NCBI GenBank assembly: GCA_029782355.1
Contig: JAKOUY010000023.1
Span: 62,001-126,000, forward strand
Source of the DNA: Actinomycetes bacterium
GTDB lineage: Bacteria; Actinomycetota; Acidimicrobiia; Acidimicrobiales; Ilumatobacteraceae
Direction: 5' to 3'
DNA: 64,000 bases
In this document: positions 55,094-64,000 of the stretch, piece after piece
Numbering within the stretch: position 1 is the first letter of the stretch
Layout of the letters: each line of letters begins with the position of its first letter
The notes under the pieces: model-generated
Seen by the model: only the letters and a program-made list of their open reading frames with translations
What the model was told of the DNA's origin: nothing
Database searches by the model: none
Translations under genes and position numbers: made by a program

Positions 55094-55141
55094 CCCATGG
55101 GCGCGGCAGCGTGCACGAGCGGGAGTTTGCGCGCCCATGGG
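55094..55141. repeat. 48-base palindromic repeat R3
   Basis: It has the same perfect 12-base arms as R2. The 16 bases before it (55076-55091, CGCCTGACGCCCCTCG) are identical to the bases before R2, which include the stop codon of the DUF559 gene, so R3 looks like a copied right end. Confidence 0.88.
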
Positions 55142-55144
55142 GCC

Positions 55145-55204
55145 GCGGTGGGCCGGGTGAGCTTGGTGGGGAGGGGCTGCGGTGGGCCGGGTGAGCTTGG
55201 TGGG
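55145..55204. repeat. G-rich direct repeat, two 26-base copies
   Basis: The same 26 bases, beginning GCGGTGGGCCGGGTGAGC, occur at 55145-55170 and 55179-55204. The G-rich character continues to about 55283. Together with R2 and R3 this accounts for the 383-base gap between the DUF559 gene and pspA; no gene is seen. Confidence 0.85.
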
Positions 55205-55283
55205 AGGCCGCGGTGGGGCCGCCGTGGGCCGGAGTTGTGGGCGCGGGTGGCGCGCGACTGGTGGCGGCGGGTGGGGGCGTGGG

Positions 55284-56099
55284 TCAGCCGGGCTGGGGCT
55301 GGTCGGAGGGGGCGGTGGCCGGCTGCTCGACGGCGGCCGGGGCGGCCTGGCCGACGGCCGGCGCGGCGGCGGTGTCCCCGTCGAGTCCGAGCTCGGCGCG
55401 CAGTTGGCTCAGGCGACTCTGGGCCTCGACGTTGGCGGTGGCCTGCTCGACCTCCAGGACGCGGGCCTCGACCGAGCTCTCGTTCAGCTCGCTGGCGGCC
55501 TTGGCCCGGGCGTAGCGGGCCTCGATCTTCTGCTGGACCTCGTTGAACGTGGGCACGTCGTCGCCGACGGTCTCGTTCAGCTGGGTCATCGCCGTGTTCA
55601 TCTCCTCCTGCATCTTGGCCTGGTCGAGCTGGGAGAGCAGCTTGGACTTCTCGGCCAGCTTCTGCTGCATCATCCGGCTGTTCTGCTGGACGGCGGCCTT
55701 GGCGGAGTCGGCGGCCTCGGTGGCGTCGAGCACCATGGTCTTCAGCCCCTCGACGTCCTTTTCGACCTGGATCAGCTGGTTGGCGATGGTCTCGGCGGCG
55801 GTGTTGTACTGGGCGGCCTTGTCGGCGTTGCCGGCCTTGGTGGCATCGGCGGCCATGATCAGCGCCTGGCGGGCGGTGGCGTTGAGCTTCTCCAGCTCGC
55901 TCATCTTGTCGTTGAGCCGCATCTGAGCGGTCTTCTGGTTGGCGATGACGTTGGCCGCCTGCTGGGTCAGCCGACGGTGCTGGGTCTGGGCCTCGGCGAT
56001 GGCCTGCTCGATCTGCACCGCTGGATCGGCGTTCTCGTCGAAGCTGCGATTGAACTTGGCGGTGACGTACTTCCACCACTTCTTGAAGACCTTGAACAT
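55284..56099 (-). CDS. PspA/IM30 family membrane-stress protein
   Basis: The 271-residue protein is mostly long coiled coil (about 25-215) with an amphipathic start MFKVFKKWWKYVTAKFN, as in PspA/Vipp1 proteins that polymerise on damaged membranes. The last ~40 residues are Ala/Pro-rich and disordered. A TAGCCT box inside the murJ stop lies six bases before the ATG, so pspA can be expressed apart from murJ. Confidence 0.9.
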   Translation of the reverse strand: MFKVFKKWWKYVTAKFNRSFDENADPAVQIEQAIAEAQTQHRRLTQQAANVIANQKTAQMRLNDKMSELEKLNATARQALIMAADATKAGNADKAAQYNTAAETIANQLIQVEKDVEGLKTMVLDATEAADSAKAAVQQNSRMMQQKLAEKSKLLSQLDQAKMQEEMNTAMTQLNETVGDDVPTFNEVQQKIEARYARAKAASELNESSVEARVLEVEQATANVEAQSRLSQLRAELGLDGDTAAAPAVGQAAPAAVEQPATAPSDQPQPG

Positions 56100-56105
56100 G
56101 GCGAC

Positions 56106-56111
56106 AGGCTA
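56106..56111 (-). promoter_or_regulatory. -10 box of pspA-like gene (leaderless)
   Basis: TAGCCT on the minus strand, six bases before the ATG at 56099; it includes the murJ stop codon. Confidence 0.45.
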
Positions 56112-57692
56112 ACGCGCCCCGTCCGCCCTCCGACCGAGGCGCTGACCGAGGTCGGTGAGCTCCGGCAGGCCGAGCACGGTGAGCACGCCGAGGTAGACGA
56201 TCACACCGACCAGCGACCCGACCGTGGCCCGGACCACCGCGCCACCCCCGGAGACGTCGCCGACCCGCTCGCTGATCAGCCAGGCGACCTCGGCCATCAC
56301 GACCGATGCCAGCACGATGCGCCACAGCGCGTCCCACACCGGTTGCAGCGGGTAGGCCGGCAGCTTGATGCGCAACACTCGCAGGGCGACGACCGAGGCG
56401 ACCACGTAGGCCAGGGCGAAGGACAGCCCGAGCCCGAGGACCCCGTAGCGCTGGTACAGGGCGATCGCCAGGACGATGTTGATCAGGTTCTCGAGGACGT
56501 TGACGACGAACGGCGTGCGCGCGTCGTGGTGGGCGTAGAAGGCTCGCAGGATGATCAGGTACAGGCTGAAGGCGCCGAGGCCGAGGGCGAAACCGGCGAG
56601 GGCTCGGCTGGTGCGCAGCGTGTCCAGGCGGTCGAAGTGGCCGTACTGGAAGCAGGCGGCGATGATCGAGCGGCGCAGGGCGAACAGTCCGAAGCCGGCC
56701 GGGATGGTCAGCATGCCCACCAGGCGGATGGCCGTCGAGCTGGAGTCGACGAACCGGGCGCGGTTGCGCGACAGCACGGCGCGGGTCATCTCCGGCATGA
56801 AGGTGGTGGCGATCGACATGGCCAGGAGGCCGTGGGGGAGCACGAACAGGGTGTAGGCCTTGGTGTAGGCGTCCTGGTTGCCGGTGCCGGCGCGGGTCAG
56901 GTTCTGGACGACGAGGATGGCCACCTGGTTGGCGATCACGTAGCCGAGCGCCCAACCCGACAGCGTGCGCAGCCGGCGCACGGCGGGGCTGCGCAGGTCG
57001 AAGCGCGGGCGCATCGGTGCGCCGACCTGGACCATCGACGGGATCAACGCCACGGCCATGACGGCGATGCCGAGGGTGGCGCCGAGGCCCAACGTCCAGC
57101 GCAGCGAGGTGTTGGTGAGCACGTCGGCCAGCACCGGGACCTTGCCGTGGACCGTGTGCGGGACCCACCACAGCGAGGCGATGATGACCACGTTGGACAG
57201 CGCCGGCACCCACGCGGCGGCGAAGTAGCGGCCGCGAGCGTTGAGGTAGGCACTGCACAGCGCGTTCATCCCGTAGAAGAAGACCTGCAGCAGGAAGATC
57301 CGCGACAGCAGCGTGCCGACCCGGTGGTACTGGTCGGCGTCGATGTCCGCCGAGGTCATCCACGAGTACATCCGGAAGATCAGCGGGGCGGCGGCCACGG
57401 AGACCACGGTCAGCGCGGCGAGTGCCGTGGTGGTCACGGTGAACACCGCCGAGGTCCCGTCGCGGTCGTCCTCCTGGTGCAGGCGGGTGAACAGGGGCAC
57501 GAGGCTGGCCGACAGCACGCCGCCGAGCAGCAGCTCGTAGATCAGGTTCGGCGTGCTGTTGGCCTGGTTGTAGGCGTCGGTCAGGCCGCCCTGGCCGATG
57601 ACCACGCCGAGCATCGCGGCACGGATCATGCCGGTCAGCCGGGACATGGCCGTCCCGCTGGCGACAGCCAGGTTGGACTTGATCAGGCTCAC
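56109..57692 (-). CDS. murJ: Lipid II flippase MurJ/MviN
   Basis: A 527-residue polytopic protein with 13-14 hydrophobic segments. Family marks are SRLTGMIRAAMLGVVIG at the N-terminus, the DAYNQANSTPNLIYELLLGG stretch and VPLFTRL. It flips lipid II across the membrane for peptidoglycan synthesis. Unlike mycobacterial MviN it lacks a pseudokinase extension. GTG start, 27 bases after the coiled-coil gene. Confidence 0.94.
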   Translation of the reverse strand: MSLIKSNLAVASGTAMSRLTGMIRAAMLGVVIGQGGLTDAYNQANSTPNLIYELLLGGVLSASLVPLFTRLHQEDDRDGTSAVFTVTTTALAALTVVSVAAAPLIFRMYSWMTSADIDADQYHRVGTLLSRIFLLQVFFYGMNALCSAYLNARGRYFAAAWVPALSNVVIIASLWWVPHTVHGKVPVLADVLTNTSLRWTLGLGATLGIAVMAVALIPSMVQVGAPMRPRFDLRSPAVRRLRTLSGWALGYVIANQVAILVVQNLTRAGTGNQDAYTKAYTLFVLPHGLLAMSIATTFMPEMTRAVLSRNRARFVDSSSTAIRLVGMLTIPAGFGLFALRRSIIAACFQYGHFDRLDTLRTSRALAGFALGLGAFSLYLIILRAFYAHHDARTPFVVNVLENLINIVLAIALYQRYGVLGLGLSFALAYVVASVVALRVLRIKLPAYPLQPVWDALWRIVLASVVMAEVAWLISERVGDVSGGGAVVRATVGSLVGVIVYLGVLTVLGLPELTDLGQRLGRRADGAR

Positions 57693-57719
57693 AGCGTGTC
57701 GGGCGGGACCGGCCGGCGG

Positions 57720-58328
57720 TCAGGTGGACGGGAGCTGGCGGGGGGCGGCGATCTGGTTGACGTCGTCGACGGCCTGGCGCAGGGCCTGCAGCTGGCGGAC
57801 GACGTCGTCGACGCCCGTGCCGAGCTCGACGCTGGCGTCCGAGCCGACCTGGACCTCGGCGGCCTCGGAGATCAACTCACCCATCTTGGTGGTGGCCAGC
57901 CGGAGTTGGCGGTCGGTGTCGTCGCGTGTCGCCCGGATCCGGGACGCACTGTCGAGCTGCGACTGCAGCGAGGCGCGCACGCCGTCGTCGGCGGCACGCT
58001 CGTGGCGTGCCCGCAGGCTCGGAGCGTCGAGCTGGCGCAGGGCGCCGTCGAGTTGGAAGCCGCGGCGAGCGACCTCGTAGCACTCGTCGACGGCCCGATC
58101 GACCTCCCGTCCGATCGTCTGCATCCGGGCGCGCAGCGGGCCGTCGGGCGTCCCGGCAACCAGCTCGCGGTACCCCCGCTGCACCGTTTGGGCCTGGGCG
58201 ACGTGACGGCGCCACGGTTCGCCGAGGGTGAACGGGTCGATGGCAGCCGGACGGGGCCCCCGCTTGATCAGTGCCACGCCGCCGGCGCTGGCTGCGACGA
58301 CGATGGCGGCGAGGATCGCCCAGATCAT
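57720..58328 (-). CDS. Hypothetical membrane-anchored coiled-coil protein
   Basis: I do not recognise this 202-residue protein. It has one N-terminal membrane anchor (WAILAAIVVAASAGGVALI) and then a charged helical region, Arg/Gln/Asp/Ala-rich, predicted as coiled coil from about 35 to 190. Similar proteins are often found beside pspA and AAA genes in actinobacteria, as here. TACCCT lies six bases before the ATG. Confidence 0.75.
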   Translation of the reverse strand: MIWAILAAIVVAASAGGVALIKRGPRPAAIDPFTLGEPWRRHVAQAQTVQRGYRELVAGTPDGPLRARMQTIGREVDRAVDECYEVARRGFQLDGALRQLDAPSLRARHERAADDGVRASLQSQLDSASRIRATRDDTDRQLRLATTKMGELISEAAEVQVGSDASVELGTGVDDVVRQLQALRQAVDDVNQIAAPRQLPST

Positions 58329-58334
58329 GCCGAC

Positions 58335-58340
58335 AGGGTA
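58335..58340 (-). promoter_or_regulatory. -10 box of coiled-coil gene (leaderless)
   Basis: TACCCT on the minus strand, six bases before the ATG at 58328. Confidence 0.4.
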
Positions 58341-58348
58341 CCCCGGCC

Positions 58349-59818
58349 CTACGCGTCGACGGGGGCGATGTCATCGGCCACCAGCGTGGCCAGCTGTTCG
58401 TTGGACGGATCGGACATCGGGGCGATGCGCATCGCCTGGTGGGCGATGGCCGTCTCGAACAGGTTGCGGACGTAGCGGGCGTTGCCGAAGCCGCGAGTGC
58501 GCGGTTCGGCCCCGATCATCTGGCGAACCTTGGCCAGACCGTCGTCGCTCAGGTCGTAGCCGTTCTTCGCCGCCAGGTTGACGAAGATCGTCACCAGTTC
58601 GTCGTCGGTGTAGTCGGGGAAGAAGATGGTCCGGGTGAATCGGCTCTTCAGCCCGGGGTTGGTGTCGATGAACGACTGCATCTCCGTCGGGTAGCCGGCG
58701 GCGACGATGGCGATGTCGTCGCGGTGGTCCTCCATGAACTTGACCAGCGTGTCGATCGCTTCGCGGCCGAAGTCGTTGTCACCGCCGCGGGCCAGCGCGT
58801 AGGCCTCGTCGATCAGCAGCATGCCGCCGAGCGCCGACGCGAGTGCCTGCTCGGTCTTCAGCGCCGTCTGCCCCACGTAGCCGGCCACCAGCTTGGACCG
58901 GTCGGTCTCCACCAGATGGCCGCGGGTGACCACGCCGATGGAGTGGTAGATCTGCGAGAGGAGGCGGGCCACCGTGGTCTTGCCCGTTCCCGGGTTGCCG
59001 GTGAACACCAGGTGATGGCTGGTCTCGATGACCGGGAGGCCGCGCTCGGCCCGCAGTTGTTGCACTTGCAACAGACTGGTCAACCGGCGAACCTCGGCCT
59101 TGACGTTGGCCAGCCCGGTCAGGGCGTCGAGCTCGGCGAGGAGCTCGGCGATCGGGCGGGCGGGCTCGGGTGCCGGCGCGTCGGGCGTGACGGTGGCCGG
59201 GGCCGCCCCGGCCGCGGCGACGGGCGGGCCTGCGGGACCACCGTCACCGGTGGACGGCCGCCCGGGTGGGGCCGGCGGGGTCGCCGTCGCCGGGCCGGCC
59301 GGCTGGCCCGGTCGGGGCACCCCGTTGGCATCGAGGCAGGACAGCATCGTCGTGCGGAACTGGTCGATGGCGGTGATCTCGTCGAGAGACGGCACCAGGT
59401 CGATGGCGGCGGCCACGTGGGCCAGGCGCAGGGCGCGCTCGTAGTACACGTGGGCCCGGGTGGTGCCGGCCTTGGCATCGGAGCGGACCAGCAGATCGAA
59501 CAGCACGCTGGGCTGGGCGAGCGTGGCCCGCTTGCCGACCAGCAGCCCGGTCTCGCGCAGATTGGCGGCGGTGGTGACGAGCGGTGGGTCGAGCAACGGA
59601 CCGATGGCGTCGAGGTAGGCGTCGAGCTCGGCCTCGGCGAATCGACCGTCGGCATCGAACGTCCCACCGACGATGTTGGACGCCTCGATCCCGGCCTCCT
59701 GCAGGTAGCTGTCGGCCCGCTTGCCGGTGAGCCCGCCCAGCTCGGCGCTCACCGCGCTGATGAACGCGGCCACCGCCGTGCTGAGCGGGGCGGAGGGGGC
59801 GTCGGATGGCCGCGGCAC
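58349..59818 (-). CDS. AAA-family ATPase, CbbX/EccA/SpoVK-like
   Basis: The 489-residue protein has an N-terminal helical part (1-170), a Pro/Ala linker (about 170-220) and one AAA domain: Walker A FTGNPGTGKTTVARLL, Walker B GGMLLIDEAYALA, and the pore/sensor region YPTEMQSFIDTNPGLKSRF, typical of CbbX and EccA. It is a remodelling ATPase with unknown client. No RuBisCO or ESX genes are present. GTG start eight bases after TACGGT, divergent from the MoxR gene. Confidence 0.9.
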   Translation of the reverse strand: MPRPSDAPSAPLSTAVAAFISAVSAELGGLTGKRADSYLQEAGIEASNIVGGTFDADGRFAEAELDAYLDAIGPLLDPPLVTTAANLRETGLLVGKRATLAQPSVLFDLLVRSDAKAGTTRAHVYYERALRLAHVAAAIDLVPSLDEITAIDQFRTTMLSCLDANGVPRPGQPAGPATATPPAPPGRPSTGDGGPAGPPVAAAGAAPATVTPDAPAPEPARPIAELLAELDALTGLANVKAEVRRLTSLLQVQQLRAERGLPVIETSHHLVFTGNPGTGKTTVARLLSQIYHSIGVVTRGHLVETDRSKLVAGYVGQTALKTEQALASALGGMLLIDEAYALARGGDNDFGREAIDTLVKFMEDHRDDIAIVAAGYPTEMQSFIDTNPGLKSRFTRTIFFPDYTDDELVTIFVNLAAKNGYDLSDDGLAKVRQMIGAEPRTRGFGNARYVRNLFETAIAHQAMRIAPMSDPSNEQLATLVADDIAPVDA

Positions 59819-59826
59819 GGCGGGTA

Positions 59827-59832
59827 ACCGTA
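59827..59832 (-). promoter_or_regulatory. -10 box of CbbX-like gene (leaderless)
   Basis: TACGGT on the minus strand, eight bases before the GTG at 59818. Confidence 0.4.
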
Positions 59833-59870
59833 CCGCGGTGCCGGATTGATCGGTGGTGCGGCCTCCCCGG

Positions 59871-59876
59871 TAGCGT
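59871..59876 (+). promoter_or_regulatory. -10 box of MoxR gene (leaderless)
   Basis: TAGCGT lies eight bases before the ATG at 59885. Confidence 0.4.
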
Positions 59877-59884
59877 CGAACGGC

Positions 59885-60751
59885 ATGTCCGACCGTTTCG
59901 AGAGCGTCCAGCAGGTTCGTGAGGGGTTGCGCTCCGTCAACTATCTGGCCGACGACGGTATCGCCGGTGTCGCCTTCCTGGCCGACCGGTTGGGCAAGCC
60001 CGTGCTGATCGAAGGCCCGGCCGGCACCGGGAAGACCCAGCTGGCCAAGAGCATCGCCGAGATGACCGGTGCCCGGCTGATCCGCCTGCAGTGCTACGAG
60101 GGGCTGGACGAGTCCAAGGCGCTGTACGAGTGGAACTACAAGAAGCAGCTGCTGCGCATCCAGGCCGACAAGAACAGCGATTCGTGGAGCGAGGTCCACG
60201 ACGACATCTTCTCCAGCGAGTTCCTGCTGACCCGGCCGCTGCTGGAGGCGATCAGCGCCGAGGACCCGGTGGTGCTGCTGATCGACGAGGTCGACCGGGT
60301 CGAGGTCGAGACCGAGGCCCTGCTGCTGGAGATCCTGTCCGAGTACCAGGTCAGCATCCCCGAGCTGGGCACGATCACCGCCAAGCAGATCCCACTCGTG
60401 TTCCTGACTTCGAACAACACCCGCGAGCTGAGCGAGGCGTTGAAGCGCCGCTGCCTGTTCCTCCACGTCGACTATCCCGACCTCGATCGGGAGAAGCAGA
60501 TCGTGCTCACCAAGGTCCCCGGCGTGACCGAGAACCTGGCCGACCAGATCGCCCGGATCGTGCGCAGCATCCGCCAGCTGGACCTGAAGAAGGCGCCGTC
60601 GGTCAGCGAGACGCTGGACTGGGCGCGCACCCTGGTGCTGCTCGGCATCGAGCACATCGATGCCCAGCAGGCCAAGGACACGCTGCACATCCTGCTGAAG
60701 TACCAGAGCGACATCGCCAAGGCGGCCAAGGAGCTCAGCGTCGACAAGTAG
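59885..60751 (+). CDS. MoxR-family AAA ATPase (CoxD-like)
   Basis: A 288-residue MoxR ATPase: Walker A EGPAGTGKTQLAK, the CYEGLDESKALYEWNYKKQ stretch typical of CoxD-type proteins, Walker B VVLLIDEVDR and sensor TSNNTRELSEALKRRC. CoxD-like ATPases insert or mature metal centres of molybdenum hydroxylases together with a von Willebrand-A partner (CoxE). No such partner is in the window. It could in principle serve the hydroxylase at 4102, but that is speculation given the 52-kb distance. Confidence 0.9.
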   Translation: MSDRFESVQQVREGLRSVNYLADDGIAGVAFLADRLGKPVLIEGPAGTGKTQLAKSIAEMTGARLIRLQCYEGLDESKALYEWNYKKQLLRIQADKNSDSWSEVHDDIFSSEFLLTRPLLEAISAEDPVVLLIDEVDRVEVETEALLLEILSEYQVSIPELGTITAKQIPLVFLTSNNTRELSEALKRRCLFLHVDYPDLDREKQIVLTKVPGVTENLADQIARIVRSIRQLDLKKAPSVSETLDWARTLVLLGIEHIDAQQAKDTLHILLKYQSDIAKAAKELSVDK

Positions 60752-60774
60752 CCGTCGCCGGGGCGCGACGACTG

Positions 60775-62418
<1,644 letters not shown>

Positions 62419-62482
62419 GTCGCCATCCTGGCGCGTCCGACGACCCGGCGTCACGCCCGCTCCGGCCGGGCCCGTGGATCGT

Positions 62483-62515
62483 CGCCACCACGTCGGCCCG
62501 GGTGACGTGGTGGCG
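62483..62515. terminator. Stem-loop downstream of the sensor kinase gene
   Basis: CGCCACCACGTC (62483-62494) pairs perfectly with GACGTGGTGGCG (62504-62515) across a nine-base loop. It lies in the 224-base gap after the kinase stop and before pgm, which otherwise shows no gene. There is no T-run, so it is a probable but atypical terminator. Confidence 0.55.
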
Positions 62516-62642
62516 GCGGTGCCGGGCGCCCCGGGTTCGTACCGTGACGAGCGCCGCCTGGGAGCGCGGGCAATCCCGGAAGCGGGGGTGGTGCGCCGGT
62601 CGCCGGCCGGTCCGGCGGGGCGGCCATCCCCGCTGCGGCACC

Positions 62643-64000
62643 TCAGCGGTCGGCCAGCGGCAGGCGGACGGTGAAGCTGGCACCGTCGATGACCTGGTCG
62701 GCGTCGAGCGACCCGCCGGCGTGCATCAGCGCGCTGCGGGAGATGGCCAGACCCAGGCCACTGCCGCCCTCGTCCAGCGAGCGGGCCTCGTCCAGGCGGT
62801 AGAACGGCTCGAAGATCCGCTCTCGCTCGGTCTCCGGGATCGGCTCGCCGTCGTTGGCCACGACCAGCGTGACGGTCTGGGTGGCGCGGCGCATGGCCAC
62901 GGTGACCGTCGATCGGGCGTGGCGCTCGGCGTTGTCCAGCAAGTTGCGGATCGCCTGGACGAGCCGCTCCCCACTGATCCGGACCGGGGCCGTGCAGGTC
63001 TGACAGCGATAGGTGACGCCGCTGGGGGCCACCCGCCGGGCGACCTCGTCGGCTACCACGGCGCCGACGTCCACGGTGTCCGCCGGATCGACCGTGGCGG
63101 GTGGTTGGGTGAGGGCGCGCAGGTCGCGGGCCAGACGCTCCAAGCGCTCGATCTCCACCAGGGAGTCGGCGGCGATCGCCGGCCAATCGGCATGGTCCGG
63201 GTACGCCAGACCGACCTCCAGCTCGGTGCGGATCGCCGACAGCGGGCTGCGCAGCTCGTGCGATGCCGCGGCACCGAACAGTTGCTGGCGCTTGGCGTCG
63301 TCCTCCAGCCGGGCGAGCATCCGGTTCAGGGTGGTGCCGAGGTGGCTGAGCTCACCGTCGCGCTCGGTCACCCGCAACCGTCCGGACAGGTCCTGGGCCT
63401 CGATCCGGTCGACCTCGGCGCGCATCCGCTCGACCGGGGCCAGGGCGCGGCCGACGAGCACGAAGATCCCGAGGGCGGTGATCGCGGCGAGGACGGGCAG
63501 GGCGAAGAGCAGGCCGTTGCGCAGGTAGCGCTCGGCCCGGCCGGCTGCGTCGAGCGAGGTCACCCCGTAGATCGTCGCCCGGCCGCCGGCGCCGGCCACG
63601 GTGCGGGCGACGACGTGGTACTGCTCACCGGGCTCGCCGTCGATCACCCCGCCGTCGACGGTGGCGCTGACCTCGGTCCCCGCCGGGGGCGCAGCAATCA
63701 CCGACAGGCGGGTCGTGGTGGCCAGGCCGGGCGTGCGGGCCAGCACGTGACCGTCGGCCGTGACCACCTGGATCTGGCCGACGTCACGCCCGACGGCGTC
63801 GAGCACGGGTCGTAGCGTCCCGTCGACGATCGACTGCTCCACCGCGGCAACCCGGTTGTCGAGGATCGTGGCCTGGTCCCGCTCCAGGCTGCGGCGCAGC
63901 AGCGCCGAGGTGGCCAGGGCGGCGACGGCGAAGGCCAGCGACAGGACGAGGACCGCGCCCAGGGTGATCCGGTAGCGCAGCGAGGTCCGGCGCTCGGTCC
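62643..64000 (-). CDS. Sensor histidine kinase, N-terminus cut by window end
   Basis: The frame stays open to the window edge, giving 451 visible residues. In order: a first membrane helix ([19 protein letters not shown]), an extracellular sensor part of about 100 residues, a second helix ([18 protein letters not shown]), HAMP, the HisKA box [14 protein letters not shown], the N box [10 protein letters not shown] and the G box GSGLGLAI. It would autophosphorylate on that His and signal to a response regulator that lies beyond the window. The stimulus is unknown. Confidence 0.92.
   Translation of the reverse strand, partial: TERRTSLRYRITLGAVLVLSLAFAVAALATSALLRRSLERDQATILDNRVAAVEQSIVDGTLRPVLDAVGRDVGQIQVVTADGHVLARTPGLATTTRLSVIAAPPAGTEVSATVDGGVIDGEPGEQYHVVARTVAGAGGRATIYGVTSLDAAGRAERYLRNGLLFALPVLAAITALGIFVLVGRALAPVERMRAEVDRIEAQDLSGRLRVTERDGELSHLGTTLNRMLARLEDDAKRQQLFGAAASHELRSPLSAIRTELEVGLAYPDHADWPAIAADSLVEIERLERLARDLRALTQPPATVDPADTVDVGAVVADEVARRVAPSGVTYRCQTCTAPVRISGERLVQAIRNLLDNAERHARSTVTVAMRRATQTVTLVVANDGEPIPETERERIFEPFYRLDEARSLDEGGSGLGLAISRSALMHAGGSLDADQVIDGASFTVRLPLADR

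Overview
The window reads as a GC-rich actinobacterial chromosome segment. Coding density is very high, neighbouring genes often share ATGA or GTGA junctions, and the content includes an F420-type luciferase-like oxidoreductase, Mycobacterium-like steroid-ring genes, a cyclic-nucleotide-binding lysine acetyltransferase of the Mt-PatA type and many genes that look leaderless (TANNNT box 6 to 8 bases before the start codon). Acidimicrobiia is my best guess, but no rRNA or tRNA marker is present, so the class is inferred.

Region 1 (1-1790): the end of a short-chain dehydrogenase and an acyl-CoA synthetase. Region 2 (1764-18672): a large N-heterocycle catabolism locus. A minus-strand operon encodes a molybdenum hydroxylase (FAD subunit plus fused iron-sulfur/molybdenum subunit), a 6-hydroxynicotinate reductase and a UPF0280 protein; nicotinamidase is divergent from it. 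A second minus-strand operon encodes an 'amino acid synthesis' family protein, an enamidase-like amidohydrolase, a methylmalonate-semialdehyde-dehydrogenase-like enzyme and a urea/amide-type ABC importer, with an isochorismatase-like hydrolase and a divergent MarR regulator at its head. Together they outline nicotinamide -> nicotinate -> 6-hydroxynicotinate -> tetrahydro-oxonicotinate -> 2-formylglutarate -> (predicted) glutaryl-CoA. Both operon promoters carry the same 17-base operator.

Region 3 (18676-22372): four genes like the Mycobacterium steroid C/D-ring module (IpdF, FadE30/IpdE1 and two further dehydrogenases), with a perfect TetR-style palindrome ahead of the last. Region 4 (22525-36231): PatA-like acetyltransferase, MtfA peptidase, L,D-transpeptidase, AMP-forming ligase, amidase, MFS exporter, MscL, SGNH lipoprotein, DUF2752, ABC-F, LLM oxidoreductase and a D-aminoacylase-like amidohydrolase. 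Region 5 (36306-37226): a small element with 45-base terminal inverted repeats around one DUF559/AbiEi-family nuclease-like gene. Region 6 (37319-53664): fumarase, HrpA, fasciclin lipoprotein, alpha/beta hydrolase, ThrH, acyl-CoA synthetase, DinB, MsrB, lipoprotein, aminopeptidase N, ObgE and ProB. Region 7 (53665-55283): a second DUF559/AbiEi gene, again bounded by 48-base palindromes of a different sequence and flanked by C-rich and G-rich tracts. Region 8 (55284-64000): PspA, MurJ, a membrane-anchored coiled-coil protein, two AAA ATPases, phosphoglucomutase and a sensor kinase cut by the window end.

The most unusual signal is the pair of palindrome-bounded DUF559/AbiEi genes (regions 5 and 7). 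The best-supported metabolic story is the reductive nicotinate locus with its shared operator. No rRNA, tRNA, CRISPR array or classical insertion sequence was seen.
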